The notes: generated by a model from the sequence alone, not told the origin. A stretch of DNA of 36,157 nt from an uncultured Clostridium sp. (GCA_946497775.1 CAMMLS010000009.1:1-36157); one strand, 5' to 3'; counted from the first letter of the stretch, positions 27,975-35,889 are shown. A program made the numbers and translations.

Positions 27975-28897
27975 GAAATACATTTGTAAAAACATTAGTA
28001 GATATTGCCGAAAAAGATGATAATATATGCTTAATAACAGGAGATTTAGGATTTGGAGTTTTAAATCCATTTATAGAAAAATTTCCAAATAGATTTATAA
28101 ATGCAGGAATAGCTGAGCAAAATATGACAGGAGTAGCTGCTGGAATGGCAAAAGAGGGAAAAACAGTGGTAACATATTCAATTGGAAATTTCCCAACAAT
28201 GAGATGTTTAGAACAAATAAGAAATGACTGTGCATACCATAATGCAAATGTAAAAATTGTTTGCGTAGGTGGTGGATTTGTATATGGCGCACATGGAATG
28301 AGCCACCATGCAACAGAAGATATTGCAATAATAAGAGCTTTGCCAGAAGTAATAGTATTTGCACCAGGAGATTTAGTAGAAGCAGAAGAAGTAACAAAAG
28401 CAATGATAAACTATAAAGGTACATGCTATTTAAGATTAGGAAAAGGTGGAGAAAAAAGAATACACGAAAAAATTGAAAATTTTAAAATAGGGAAAGCAAT
28501 AAAGATTTCAGAAGGGTCAGATATAGCAATTTTTTCGACCGGAGCAATATTAGACGAAGCAGTAAAGGTAAGAGAAGAACTTGAAAAAGAAGGACTAAAA
28601 GTAGCTGAGTACAGTTTCCCAACAGTAAAACCTATTGATGAAAAAGTAATAATAGAAAATACAAATAAATGCAAACTAATAGTAACAATAGAAGAACATA
28701 ACATAATAGGAGGCTTAGGCGGAGCGGTAGCAGAAGTAATGGCTGAAAACAGAGGGGGAGCAAAACTTCTTAGAATAGGCCTAAATGACGAATATACATC
28801 AATAGTTGGAACACAAGCTTATTTAAGAGAACAATATGGTATCTCATCAGAAAAAATAACAAAAAGAATATTAGAAAAGCTAAAAGAGGAGAAATAA
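27971..28897 (+). CDS. Transketolase-like protein, C-terminal subunit
   Basis: 308 residues corresponding to the pyrimidine-binding and C-terminal domains. RFINAGIAEQNMTGVAAGMA carries the catalytic Glu, then TYSIGNFPTMRCLEQIRND, GAHGMSHHATEDIAIIRALP and VTIEEHNIIGGLGGAVAE. The partner subunit is encoded directly upstream with overlapping start and stop, so equal synthesis is likely. Housekeeping transketolase cannot be excluded, but location argues for a dedicated sugar-branching enzyme. Confidence 0.9.
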   Translation: MRNTFVKTLVDIAEKDDNICLITGDLGFGVLNPFIEKFPNRFINAGIAEQNMTGVAAGMAKEGKTVVTYSIGNFPTMRCLEQIRNDCAYHNANVKIVCVGGGFVYGAHGMSHHATEDIAIIRALPEVIVFAPGDLVEAEEVTKAMINYKGTCYLRLGKGGEKRIHEKIENFKIGKAIKISEGSDIAIFSTGAILDEAVKVREELEKEGLKVAEYSFPTVKPIDEKVIIENTNKCKLIVTIEEHNIIGGLGGAVAEVMAENRGGAKLLRIGLNDEYTSIVGTQAYLREQYGISSEKITKRILEKLKEEK

Positions 28898-28898
28898 T

Positions 28899-29819
28899 AT
28901 GAAAAAGGTTATAATAACAGGTGCAACAGGAATGATAGGGCTTAATTTAGTAAAGTATCTATTAAATAAAAATATAGAAATAACCGCAATTATAAGACCT
29001 AATTCAAAAAGAAATAACATATTACCAAAAAATCCAAATTTAAAAATAGTAGAATGTGATTTATCGGATATTCAAAATGCAAAATTAACACAAGGAACAT
29101 ATGATGTGCTATATCATTTAGCATGGGTAGGAACAACAGGAGAGAGTAGAAATAATATAGAAATGCAATTTGAAAATATTGAATATACATTAAATACAAT
29201 AAAATTTGCTAAAAAAGTAGGATGTAAAAAAATAGTAGGCGCTGGTTCACAAGCAGAATATGGGAGAGTAGAAGGTAGTTTAAATAAACATACAAAAACA
29301 AATCCTGAAACAGCATATGGAGCAGCAAAATTATGTGCTGGAAATATGGGCAGAATACTTGCCGAACAATTAGAAATAGAATTTGTTTGGACCAGAATTT
29401 TAAGCATTTATGGGGAATATGATAATAGCGGAACAATGGTAATGTCAAGTATTATTTCAATGGAAAAAGGACAAGCTCCAAAGTATACAAAAGCAGAGCA
29501 AATATGGGATTATTTATATGTAGAAGATGTATCAAAAGCTATGTATCTTATTGGCGAAAAAGGAAAAAACGGAGAAGTATACTGTATTGGAAGCGGAACA
29601 GTAAAACCACTTTACGAGTACATTAATATTATAAAAAATGAAATAAACCCAATGCTAGAAATTAAATTTGGAGAAATACCATACTCAAAAAATCAAGTAA
29701 TGCACCTATGTGCAGATATATCAGACTTAACCAAAGATACAGGTTTTAAGCCGGAAATTTCATTTAAAGAAGGAATAAAAAGAACAATAAAATGGTATAA
29801 GGAGAATAATGCAAAATGA
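28899..29819 (+). CDS. NAD-dependent epimerase/reductase of the CDP-sugar pathway
   Basis: 306-residue extended SDR: KKVIITGATGMIGLNLVKYL at the N-terminus, YHLAWVGTTGES, GAGSQAEYGRVEGSL and catalytic AYGAAKLCAG. It resembles the RfbJ-type (CDP-abequose synthase) and related sugar reductases that set the final C4 configuration. With RfbF, RfbG, RfbH and the transketolase pair before it, it probably reduces the 4-keto (or branched keto) CDP-sugar. The product stereochemistry cannot be determined. It overlaps the next gene by ATGA. Confidence 0.83.
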   Translation: MKKVIITGATGMIGLNLVKYLLNKNIEITAIIRPNSKRNNILPKNPNLKIVECDLSDIQNAKLTQGTYDVLYHLAWVGTTGESRNNIEMQFENIEYTLNTIKFAKKVGCKKIVGAGSQAEYGRVEGSLNKHTKTNPETAYGAAKLCAGNMGRILAEQLEIEFVWTRILSIYGEYDNSGTMVMSSIISMEKGQAPKYTKAEQIWDYLYVEDVSKAMYLIGEKGKNGEVYCIGSGTVKPLYEYINIIKNEINPMLEIKFGEIPYSKNQVMHLCADISDLTKDTGFKPEISFKEGIKRTIKWYKENNAK

Positions 29820-30757
29820 AAAAAATAAGTGTTGTAGTTCCATGTTATAACGAAGAAGAAAATGTAGAAAACATTTGCATAGCTATAACAAACGAACTAG
29901 AAAAACTAACAAATTACGATTATGAATTAATATTTATAGATAATGATTCAAAAGACAAAACAAGAAAACTTATAGAAAAACAATGTAATTCTAATAAAAA
30001 AGTAAAAGCAATTTTTAATGCAAGAAATTTTGGACAATTCAATTCTCCATATTACGCAATGCTAAATTCAACAGGAGATTGCACAATATTAATATGTGCA
30101 GATTTTCAAGACCCAATAGAAATGATACCACAATTTATAAAAGAATGGGAAAATGGCTACAAAATTGTAATTGGAATTAAAGAAACTAGCCAAGAAAACA
30201 AGGCAATGTATTTTTTACGTTCATGCTATTATAAAATTATTAAAAAATTTTCAAACACTGAGCAAATAGAACATTTTACTGGATTTGGGCTATACGATAA
30301 AAAATTCATAGATGTTTTAAGAAACCTAGATGATAGGACACCATATTTAAGAGGAATTGTTTCAGAACTTGGATTTAAAAGAAAAGAAATCCCATATAAA
30401 CAAGCTAAAAGAAAAGCCGGAAAAACACATAATAATTTCTATACATTATACGATGCAGCAATGCTTGGATTTACGTCATATACAAAAATAGGGCTACGTT
30501 TAGCAACATTTTTTGGAATGATTGTGGGAGCTTTAAGCTTTATAGTTGGGCTTGTATATTTAGTTTTAAAATTAATATATTGGGATAGATTTGTAGCAGG
30601 TATGACACCAATGCTAATTGGCATATTCTTTTTAGGAGCACTTCAATTATTTTTTATTGGATTTTTAGGAGAATATATTTTATCTATAAATCAAAGACTA
30701 ATGAAAAGGCCACTTGTAGTTGAAGAAAAAAGAATTAATTTTGAAAAAGAAGACTAA
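29816..30757 (+). CDS. GtrB-like polyprenyl-phosphate glycosyltransferase (GT2)
   Basis: 313 residues. The GT2 start ISVVVPCYNEEENVENICIA is followed by LIFIDNDSKDKTRKLI, ILICADFQDPIEMIP (the DxD-type site) and RKEIPYKQAKRKAGKTHNN. Two C-terminal membrane helices are present (about 225-250 and 260-285), as in GtrB/DPM-type enzymes. It should load the nucleotide sugar onto undecaprenyl phosphate for the GtrII-like transferase encoded at 23086. No GtrA-like small flippase was seen. It is last in the operon; its stop codon is inside a terminator stem. Confidence 0.9.
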   Translation: MKKISVVVPCYNEEENVENICIAITNELEKLTNYDYELIFIDNDSKDKTRKLIEKQCNSNKKVKAIFNARNFGQFNSPYYAMLNSTGDCTILICADFQDPIEMIPQFIKEWENGYKIVIGIKETSQENKAMYFLRSCYYKIIKKFSNTEQIEHFTGFGLYDKKFIDVLRNLDDRTPYLRGIVSELGFKRKEIPYKQAKRKAGKTHNNFYTLYDAAMLGFTSYTKIGLRLATFFGMIVGALSFIVGLVYLVLKLIYWDRFVAGMTPMLIGIFFLGALQLFFIGFLGEYILSINQRLMKRPLVVEEKRINFEKED

Positions 30758-30776
30758 TTTTATTTAGTCTTTTTTT
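30750..30776 (+). terminator. Terminator of the CDP-sugar operon
   Basis: AAGACTAA (30750-30757) pairs with TTAGTCTT (30764-30771) around a six-base loop, followed by a run of T to 30776. The 5' arm contains the stop codon of the GtrB-like gene. Confidence 0.85.
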
Positions 30777-30790
30777 ATATAAAAATAAAA

Positions 30791-30810
30791 AAGTCGACAT
30801 ATTTCGACTT
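30791..30810 (-). terminator. Terminator-like hairpin for - strand transcription
   Basis: AAGTCGA (30791-30797) pairs with TCGACTT (30804-30810). On the + strand it is followed by A, but on the - strand it is followed by a T-rich run (complement of 30780-30790). It would stop a leftward transcript entering the operon end, though no clear - strand gene lies between here and the toxin cassette. 30811-30958 holds nothing else I can support. Confidence 0.5.
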
Positions 30811-30958
30811 AAAAAATTAAACAATATATATTTATTTTAGCATAAATTTTAAAAAATGTCTAATAATAAATACATACAATTTATATATATTAAATGATTA
30901 AAATTAGAGATAAAACAAAATAATAACGTTATAAAGCTTGTAATCGAAAATAAATAAT

Positions 30959-30987
30959 TTGATTATACTTATAGTATATGGTATTAT
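30959..30987 (+). promoter_or_regulatory. Promoter of the 6S RNA gene
   Basis: TTGATT (30959-30964), 17 bases, TATTAT (30982-30987). The predicted start near 30995 lies about 25 bases before the closing stem of the RNA. Confidence 0.65.
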
Positions 30988-30994
30988 AAATACA

Positions 30995-31199
30995 ACAAAT
31001 AAATAAGTTAATAATTTTCCCTGCGGAGTGCGTGATTGCTGAAATTTTAGAACCAACAAGATTAAAAAGGGAGTCGATCTCTGGATATGGCGTGTATGCT
31101 TAAATTTATTTAAGAAACCCATGAGTATCAAGGTAGACACCCACCTGTGAGAACAGGTCCTTAAAATTTCTTCACATAACGGCTATGGCGGGGTTTTTT
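30995..31199 (+). ncRNA. ssrS: 6S RNA
   Basis: The closing stem CCCTGC (31019-31024) pairs with GCGGGG (31188-31193), which runs into T6 (31194-31199) as a terminator. Inside, GTGA and GAAATTTT on the 5' side match AAAATTTC and TCAC on the 3' side. Sections such as TTTTAGAACCAACAAG, GGATATGGCGTGTATGCTT and ACCCACCTGTGAGAACAGGT match the clostridial 6S RNA pattern as I remember it. 6S RNA mimics an open promoter and sequesters sigma-A RNA polymerase in slow growth. The 5' end is estimated from the promoter. Confidence 0.85.
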
Positions 31200-31246
31200 A
31201 TTTGCCAATTTTCACTTAGAGTATAAAAGAAATATGATTAATATTA

Positions 31247-31275
31247 TAGACAAAACCAAAATAATATTGTAAAAT
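31247..31275 (+). promoter_or_regulatory. Promoter of the type I toxin mRNA
   Basis: TAGACA (31247-31252), 17 bases, TAAAAT (31270-31275). The predicted start is about 31283, exactly where the left arm of the inverted repeat begins. Confidence 0.6.
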
Positions 31276-31340
31276 AATTAACATAGGAAATGAGAATAAG
31301 CAGATGTGGTTTGCCTCCTACATAAGAGGAGGTGAGGCGT

Positions 31341-31463
31341 ATGATAGAAATACAAACATTAATTGCAACAATATACATATTATATTATTCTTTAATAGGA
31401 GTAACTATCATTGCGTTTGCCTTAGTTATTGCATTAGTAGTAATTATAAGCAAACAAAAATAA
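31341..31463 (+). CDS. Small hydrophobic type I toxin
   Basis: A 40-residue peptide: a short polar start (MIEIQ), one long hydrophobic stretch (about 7-36, including VTIIAFALVIALVVII) and a SKQK tail, the form of Fst/TxpA/holin-like toxins that act on the membrane. GGAGGTG (31328-31334) is an ideal ribosome binding site, but CCTCC (31314-31318) can pair with its GGAGG (31328-31332), hiding it, as in many type I toxin mRNAs. An antisense RNA gene converges from the right. I do not recognise the exact family. Confidence 0.75.
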   Translation: MIEIQTLIATIYILYYSLIGVTIIAFALVIALVVIISKQK

Positions 31464-31469
31464 CCAATA

Positions 31470-31553
31470 AAAAAACACATCTGTAATTTGACCGTTGTAG
31501 ATGTGTTTTTCATATCACGATAGGCAAACCACTTTGTGGTTTCTCCATTTCCT
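31470..31553 (-). ncRNA. Antisense RNA antitoxin
   Basis: A strong - strand promoter (31560-31589) predicts a start at about 31553, and the shared hairpin at 31471-31510 ends the RNA, giving about 85 bases. Its 3' part is antisense to the end of the toxin mRNA. Its 5' part begins with the same ATAGGAAATG and GTGGTTTGCC words as the toxin leader, so besides true antisense pairing to the tail it mimics the leader. The arrangement parallels the convergent RNA I/RNA II of the enterococcal par locus. Confidence 0.65.
31471..31510. terminator. Bidirectional terminator shared by toxin and antitoxin RNAs
   Basis: AAAAACACATCT (31471-31482) pairs perfectly with AGATGTGTTTTT (31499-31510), giving T runs in both directions. 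It lies 7 bases after the toxin stop. Confidence 0.85.
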
Positions 31554-31559
31554 ATACTT

Positions 31560-31589
31560 ATTATAAACTATTTATGGCGAAAAAGTCAA
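31560..31589 (-). promoter_or_regulatory. Promoter of the antisense antitoxin RNA
   Basis: On the - strand TTGACT (complement of 31584-31589), 18 bases, and a perfect TATAAT (complement of 31560-31565). It is stronger than the toxin promoter, as expected for an antitoxin that must be in excess. Confidence 0.75.
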
Positions 31590-31635
31590 GATGTGTAATA
31601 AAATTTTGTTACAATATTTCTGAAAGTGAGATAAA

Positions 31636-32472
31636 ATGAAAATACAGGAATTACTAGAGTTAGGAGTAGAAAGACTAAAAGAAAATAAAATAGAAGAACC
31701 AATTTTTATTGCTAGATTATTATTAAGTTTTATATTAAAGAAAGATAAAATATATTTAATTACAAATTCAGATAAAAATATAGGCGAAATTGAAACAGGA
31801 AAATTTTTTGAGTGTTTAGATAAATATATTAATAATATTCCACTTCAATATATAACAAATAGCCAAGAGTTTATGAAACTTGATTTTTTTGTAAATGAAA
31901 ATGTTTTAATTCCAAGAGCAGATACCGAAATTGTAGTAGGAGAAGCTATTCAAATTATAAATGATAATAAATTTTCTAGTGCATTAGATTTATGTACTGG
32001 AAGTGGAGCTATTGCTGTTTCAATTGCAAAATATACTAAGAGTTGTAATATTATAGCTAGCGATATTAGTAAAAAAGCATTGGATATAGCTTTAAAAAAT
32101 GCTATTTCAAATGAAGTATCTAATAAAATCATTTTTGTATGCTCAAATATGTTTGAATCCATTCAAAATAAATTCGATTTAATTATTTCCAACCCACCAT
32201 ATATTAAAAGAAATGTTATATTAGGTCTTGATGAAAATGTGAAAAAAGAGCCATGGCTTGCATTAGATGGTGGAGAAGATGGACTTGATTTTTACAAAAT
32301 TATAGCTGGAAATGCATACAAATTTTTAAATGAAAATGGATATTTAGTTTTAGAAATAGGATTTGACCAAAAAGAAGATGTAGAAAATCTTTTAAAAGAT
32401 AATTATAAAGACATTATCTGTAAAAAAGATTTAGGAGGAAATAATAGAGCAATTATATGTAAAAGAAGGTGA
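31636..32472 (+). CDS. prmC: Peptide chain release factor N5-glutamine methyltransferase
   Basis: 278 residues. An N-terminal helical domain (about 1-75) is followed by LIPRADTEIVV, the SAM-binding ALDLCTGSGAIAVSIA (about 117-132) and the catalytic NPPYIK (about 186-191). It methylates the GGQ glutamine of RF1 and RF2. A release-factor modifier beside a window full of apparent +1 recoding is noteworthy but is also the common genomic home of prmC. It overlaps the whiA start. Confidence 0.94.
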   Translation: MKIQELLELGVERLKENKIEEPIFIARLLLSFILKKDKIYLITNSDKNIGEIETGKFFECLDKYINNIPLQYITNSQEFMKLDFFVNENVLIPRADTEIVVGEAIQIINDNKFSSALDLCTGSGAIAVSIAKYTKSCNIIASDISKKALDIALKNAISNEVSNKIIFVCSNMFESIQNKFDLIISNPPYIKRNVILGLDENVKKEPWLALDGGEDGLDFYKIIAGNAYKFLNENGYLVLEIGFDQKEDVENLLKDNYKDIICKKDLGGNNRAIICKRR

Positions 32473-32477
32473 TAGTA

Positions 32478-33332
32478 TTGTCTTTTTCTGCTGATATTAA
32501 ACAAGAGTTAAGCAAATTAAATAATTTAAATAATAAAAACCAAGTAAAAGCTGAAATAAGTGGGTATATGCTTGGCAGTAATTATGTAGAAAACAACAGA
32601 AAAGCAAGATTTATAACAGAAAATGAGTTTAATATATACAGATTAACTAAATTATTAGAAAATGTACATATAGACTATACATATACAAACAAAGGCAAAA
32701 GCTTTATTGCAGAGTGGGATGCTTCTTGTAGAGATAATATTATGGATATAAATATAGAAGAAGAGGAAATAAAAAAAGCAGTTGTAAGAGGATCCTTTAT
32801 GGCATCTGGGTCACTTAATGAGCCAAATAAAAAATATCATTTAGAAATTCTATTTTCCAGTAAGGAGAATGCAGAATATGTATTTTATATAATAGAAACA
32901 TTTGGAATTGAAAGTAAACTTCTAAAAAGAAAAGAAAAATATTCCTTGTATATTAAAGATAGTGAAGAAATTTCAAAATTTTTGGCTTTAATAGGTGCTA
33001 AAAAAGCAGTTCTAGATTATGAAGAAATACGAATAATAAGAGAAATGAGAAGTAATGTAAATAGACTTGTAAATTGCGAAACTGCAAACATTAATAAAAC
33101 AATAAATGTTGCAGTAAGTCAAATTGCAGATATAAATTTTATAAAACAAAAAAATAAATTTGAAGAGCTACCAGAAAATTTAAAAGAGATTGCAAATATC
33201 AGACTAGAAAATCCAGAAAGTAGCCTAGTTGAGCTTGGAAATTTATTGAAAAAACCAATTGGTAAATCAGGAGTTAATCATAGGTTAAAGAAATTACAAG
33301 AAATTGCAAGAGAATTAAGAGAGGAAAACTAA
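32478..33332 (+). CDS. whiA: DNA-binding protein WhiA
   Basis: TTG 32478 (SFSADIKQELSK) is favoured, as it fits the usual MSFSxxxKxEL family start and has AAGGTGA (32466-32472) at good spacing; GTG 32469 is the alternative. 284 residues: an N-terminal LAGLIDADG-like domain with KAEISGYMLGS and VRGSFMASGSLNEPNKKYHLEI, and a C-terminal helix-turn-helix with NPESSLVELGNLL and GKSGVNHRLKKL. WhiA is conserved in Gram-positives and affects cell division or sporulation. Confidence 0.93.
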   Translation: MSFSADIKQELSKLNNLNNKNQVKAEISGYMLGSNYVENNRKARFITENEFNIYRLTKLLENVHIDYTYTNKGKSFIAEWDASCRDNIMDINIEEEEIKKAVVRGSFMASGSLNEPNKKYHLEILFSSKENAEYVFYIIETFGIESKLLKRKEKYSLYIKDSEEISKFLALIGAKKAVLDYEEIRIIREMRSNVNRLVNCETANINKTINVAVSQIADINFIKQKNKFEELPENLKEIANIRLENPESSLVELGNLLKKPIGKSGVNHRLKKLQEIARELREEN

Positions 33333-34499
33333 ATGAAACAAATAGGATTATATGTTCACATACCATTTTGTAAAAATAAATGTAGTTATTGTGATTTTGT
33401 ATCTTATTCTAGTAAAGAAGAATTAATAGAAGAATATATAAAATGGCTATGCTATGAAATAAGAGAAGTAGGAGAAGGTATAAAATTAGATATACAAAAT
33501 AAATTAACAGATAATGTAGTAGCAAAAACAATTTATATAGGCGGAGGGACACCATCATTTATAGATTCTAAGTATATTATAAAAATACTAGAAACAATTT
33601 ACAAAAACTATAATGTAGAACCAAATGCAGAAATAACATTAGAAATAAATCCAGGTACAGTGGATAAAGAAAAATTAATAGAATACAAAAATTCTGGAAT
33701 TAACAGATTAAGCATAGGAACACAAAGCTCAAATAATAATTTGCTTAAAATGTTAGGTAGAATACATACATACGAGGAGTTTGAAGAAACATATAATAAA
33801 GCAAGAAAAATAGGGTTTAACAATATAAACATAGATTTTATGATTGGATTACCAAACCAAATATTAGAAGATATTGATAACATGATAAAACAAGTAGAAA
33901 AATTACAACCTAATCATGTTTCTATATATTCATTAATTGTAGAAGACAATACACCTATAAAAGAAAAAATAGAAAAAGGCATTTTAAAATTACCAAATGA
34001 TGAGGACGAAAGAAAAATGTATTGGACAGTAAAAAACAAGCTAGAAAGCTTAGGATACAAACATTATGAAATATCTAATTTTGCTATACCAAATTATGAA
34101 TCAAAACATAATTTAGATTGCTGGAATCAAGGTGAATATATGGGATTTGGTGTATCTGCACATTCATATATAGATGGCGCGAGATTTTCAAATATAGATA
34201 GCATAGAAGAATACATAGAAAATTACAAAAATAACAAACAAGAGAATAATTTTATATTACACGAAAAACAAAATATGAACTCTAAAATGCAAGAATATGT
34301 ATTATTAGGACTTAGAAAAATAGATGGTATTTCATGTAGTACATTTGAAGAAAAATTTGGAAAAGATATTTTTGATGTTTTTGAAAAAGAACTAACTACA
34401 TTAATGCAAAAAGATTTAATAACAGCAGAAAATGGATATATAAAACTAACAAACAAAGGAATAGACCTAGCTAATATTGTATGGGAAGAGTTCGTATAA
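33333..34499 (+). CDS. hemW: HemW, radical SAM heme chaperone / coproporphyrinogen III oxidase-like
   Basis: 388 residues. HIPFCKNKCSYCDF holds the CxxxCxxC cluster at the N-terminus, followed by IYIGGGTPSFI, NPGTVDKEKL, RLSIGTQSSNNNLLKMLGRIH and NIDFMIGLPNQ. The C-terminal HemN domain ends GYIKLTNKGIDLAN. HemW proteins lack the HemN extra features and probably insert heme. It starts directly after the whiA stop. Confidence 0.92.
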   Translation: MKQIGLYVHIPFCKNKCSYCDFVSYSSKEELIEEYIKWLCYEIREVGEGIKLDIQNKLTDNVVAKTIYIGGGTPSFIDSKYIIKILETIYKNYNVEPNAEITLEINPGTVDKEKLIEYKNSGINRLSIGTQSSNNNLLKMLGRIHTYEEFEETYNKARKIGFNNINIDFMIGLPNQILEDIDNMIKQVEKLQPNHVSIYSLIVEDNTPIKEKIEKGILKLPNDEDERKMYWTVKNKLESLGYKHYEISNFAIPNYESKHNLDCWNQGEYMGFGVSAHSYIDGARFSNIDSIEEYIENYKNNKQENNFILHEKQNMNSKMQEYVLLGLRKIDGISCSTFEEKFGKDIFDVFEKELTTLMQKDLITAENGYIKLTNKGIDLANIVWEEFV

Positions 34500-34527
34500 A
34501 AGTGGAAAAGTATTTGCTTTTACACTT
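34500..34527 (+). promoter_or_regulatory. Hairpin in the hemW-dprA gap
   Basis: AAGTG (34500-34504) and AAAAG (34506-34510) pair with CTTTT (34517-34521) and CACTT (34523-34527), with one mismatch. There is no T run after it, so it is more likely a processing or mRNA-stability element than a terminator. Confidence 0.4.
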
Positions 34528-34547
34528 AGGGGGCAGAAAGGATTTGC

Positions 34548-35376
34548 ATGAATGATGATATTTATTGGATTTGGCTTTCAAGAGTAGAAATAAGTATAAC
34601 AACTAAACTTAATCTATTAGAGAAATTCAAATTACCAAAGAATATTTGGTTTGCAAAAGAAGAAGATTTAGGAAGTATTTTAAATAGAAATGAAATAAAA
34701 GAACTTCAAAATGAAAAATACAAACAGAATCTTTTTAAAGAATTAGAGTACATAAGAAAATATAATATTAAAATTATAAATCTATATCATAATTTTTATC
34801 CAAATAATCTAAAAAATATTTATGATCCACCAATTTGTTTATATGCAATTGGAAATATCCAAAGATTAAAAGAAAATGCTATTGCAATAGTAGGAACTAG
34901 AAAATGTTCTGAATATGGAAAAAAAGTCTCTATAAAAATTGCAAGTGAATTATGCAAAAATAAAATTAATGTAATAAGTGGTTTAGCCAAAGGTATTGAC
35001 TCATATGCACATATTGGAGCAGGAGGAAGAACAATTGCTGTACTTGGGTCTGGACTTAATGTTTTATATCCTAATGAAAATGTGAGCCTTGCCAAAAGTA
35101 TTATAATTAAAGGAGGACTTATTATAAGTGAGTATGGTATTGGGACTAAGCCAGAAAGATTACATTTTCCAAGCAGAAACAGAATTATAAGCGGGATTTC
35201 AAATCGGAGTAATTGTAGTAGAAGCACCAAAAAGAAGCGGAAGTTTAATTACAGCTGATTTTGCATTAGATCAGGGAAAAGACGTATATGCAGTACCTGG
35301 AAATATTACCAGTAAAAATTCGGAAGGAACTAATAATTTAATAAAAGAAGGGGCAATTCCGTTAACTGAAATATAG
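34548..35376 (+). CDS. dprA: DNA-processing protein DprA, +1 shift at CGG
   Basis: AGAAAGGA (34535-34542) precedes ATG 34548. An N-terminal SAM-like part (YWIWLSRVEISITTKL) leads to the Rossmann-like domain: AIVGTRKCSEYGKKVS, VISGLAKGIDSYAHIGA, GRTIAVLGSGLNVLYPNEN and FPSRNRIISGIS. The zero frame becomes nonsense after codon 220, CGG (35205-35207), and stops at 35258. Skipping the C restores SNGVIVVEAPKKSGSLITAD and DVYAVPGNI, which are core DprA sequence, and ends at TAG 35374-35376 with 275 residues. It lacks the C-terminal winged-helix domain of longer homologues. DprA loads RecA on incoming single strands in transformation. Confidence 0.9.
35205..35208 (+). other. +1 recoding site 5: AAT CGGA, read as Asn-Gly
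   Basis: The zero frame AAT CGG AGT AAT TGT gives basic nonsense ending at 35258. The productive reading AAT (C)GGA GTA ATT GTA gives S-N-G-V-I-V, aligned without gap to the SGLSDGVLVVEA motif of DprA. This is the cleanest case, because the motif on both sides is well known. Confidence 0.88.
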
Positions 35377-35454
35377 TTCACAAAAATTTATTATTTTATT
35401 TTAATCTCTAGGACAAAAAATAAAACTTTTGTTGTCAATGATTTTTGAAAATGT

Positions 35455-35512
35455 CCCAAAAAATTTTAAACATAAGCCCTAAAAATTTAATTTTTAGGAT
35501 TAGTTTTTTGGG
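35455..35512. terminator. Nested palindrome after dprA, possible bidirectional terminator
   Basis: The outer arms CCCAAAAAA (35455-35463) and TTTTTTGGG (35504-35512) pair perfectly. The inner palindrome CCTAAAAATT / AATTTTTAGG (35478-35498, one central base) forms a second stem. A smaller GACAAAA...TTTTGTTGTC hairpin (35412-35436) lies just upstream. Either may end dprA transcription. Confidence 0.5.
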
Positions 35513-35613
35513 TCCGGGCACAGGAGAAATTTTTAAAATTTGTTCTTCAAACACCATCATTTTTTCTACCCTTCATGTACCCTACGAAAAAATAATTAAT
35601 TTTAAAAATCATT

Positions 35614-35780
35614 TTAAGATGCTTCTTTCTCTAATTCATTAGAAAATTTTAATGCTTGCTTTTCTGCAAATGTCTCGAAAGATTTTTTTCAAGGATGTAT
35701 CATTCTTGGTATGTAAATTTTCTTTTACCATACATTTAGTCCCAAAAATATATTGGTGTACCAACTGAATTTACTGTTAT
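35614..35780 (-). pseudogene. Possible decayed gene fragment
   Basis: On the - strand, ending at TAA (complement of 35614-35616), a stretch reads SFETFAEKQALKFSNELEKE. Upstream of a T7/A7 run a one-base shift joins it to HQYIFGTKCMVKENLHTKND. Both have protein-like composition but neither is an intact gene, and no family is recognised. The rest of 35377-35860 shows only AT-rich sequence and hairpins. Confidence 0.25.
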
Positions 35781-35860
35781 ATAATGCTTCTTCTTGAAAC
35801 AGATAGTAAGACATTATCACATTTCTTTCATAAAATAGAAATATATGAATAGTGAAGAGC

Positions 35861-35889
35861 TTGACAAAAAATAAAAAAATATGTATAGT
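35861..35889 (+). promoter_or_regulatory. Promoter of the prepilin-like gene
   Basis: TTGACA (35861-35866), 17 bases, TATAGT (35884-35889). It is a near-consensus promoter with predicted start about 35896, leaving an unusually long leader of about 168 bases before ATG 36064, in which I recognise no known riboswitch. Confidence 0.7.

Larger units (their letters stand above)
31283..31555. repeat. Imperfect 33-base inverted repeat framing the toxin-antitoxin cassette
   Basis: The left arm is 31283-31315 and the right arm 31523-31555. Outer ends ATAGGAAATG / CATTTCCTAT (31283-31292 and 31546-31555) and inner ends GTGGTTTGCC / GGCAAACCAC (31306-31315 and 31523-31532) are exactly complementary; the middle is diverged. 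Both convergent promoters start transcription at the outer edges. Confidence 0.85.

Noticed and set aside
30904..31140. 78-residue - strand reading frame
   Set aside because: It is antisense to the 6S RNA gene and its promoter.
31304..31486. 60-residue + strand reading frame over the toxin leader
   Set aside because: No ribosome binding site and no coding character; the 40-residue toxin in another frame has an ideal GGAGGTG.
35445..35642. 65-residue + strand reading frame after dprA
   Set aside because: It spans palindromes, has no ribosome binding site, and no recognisable composition.
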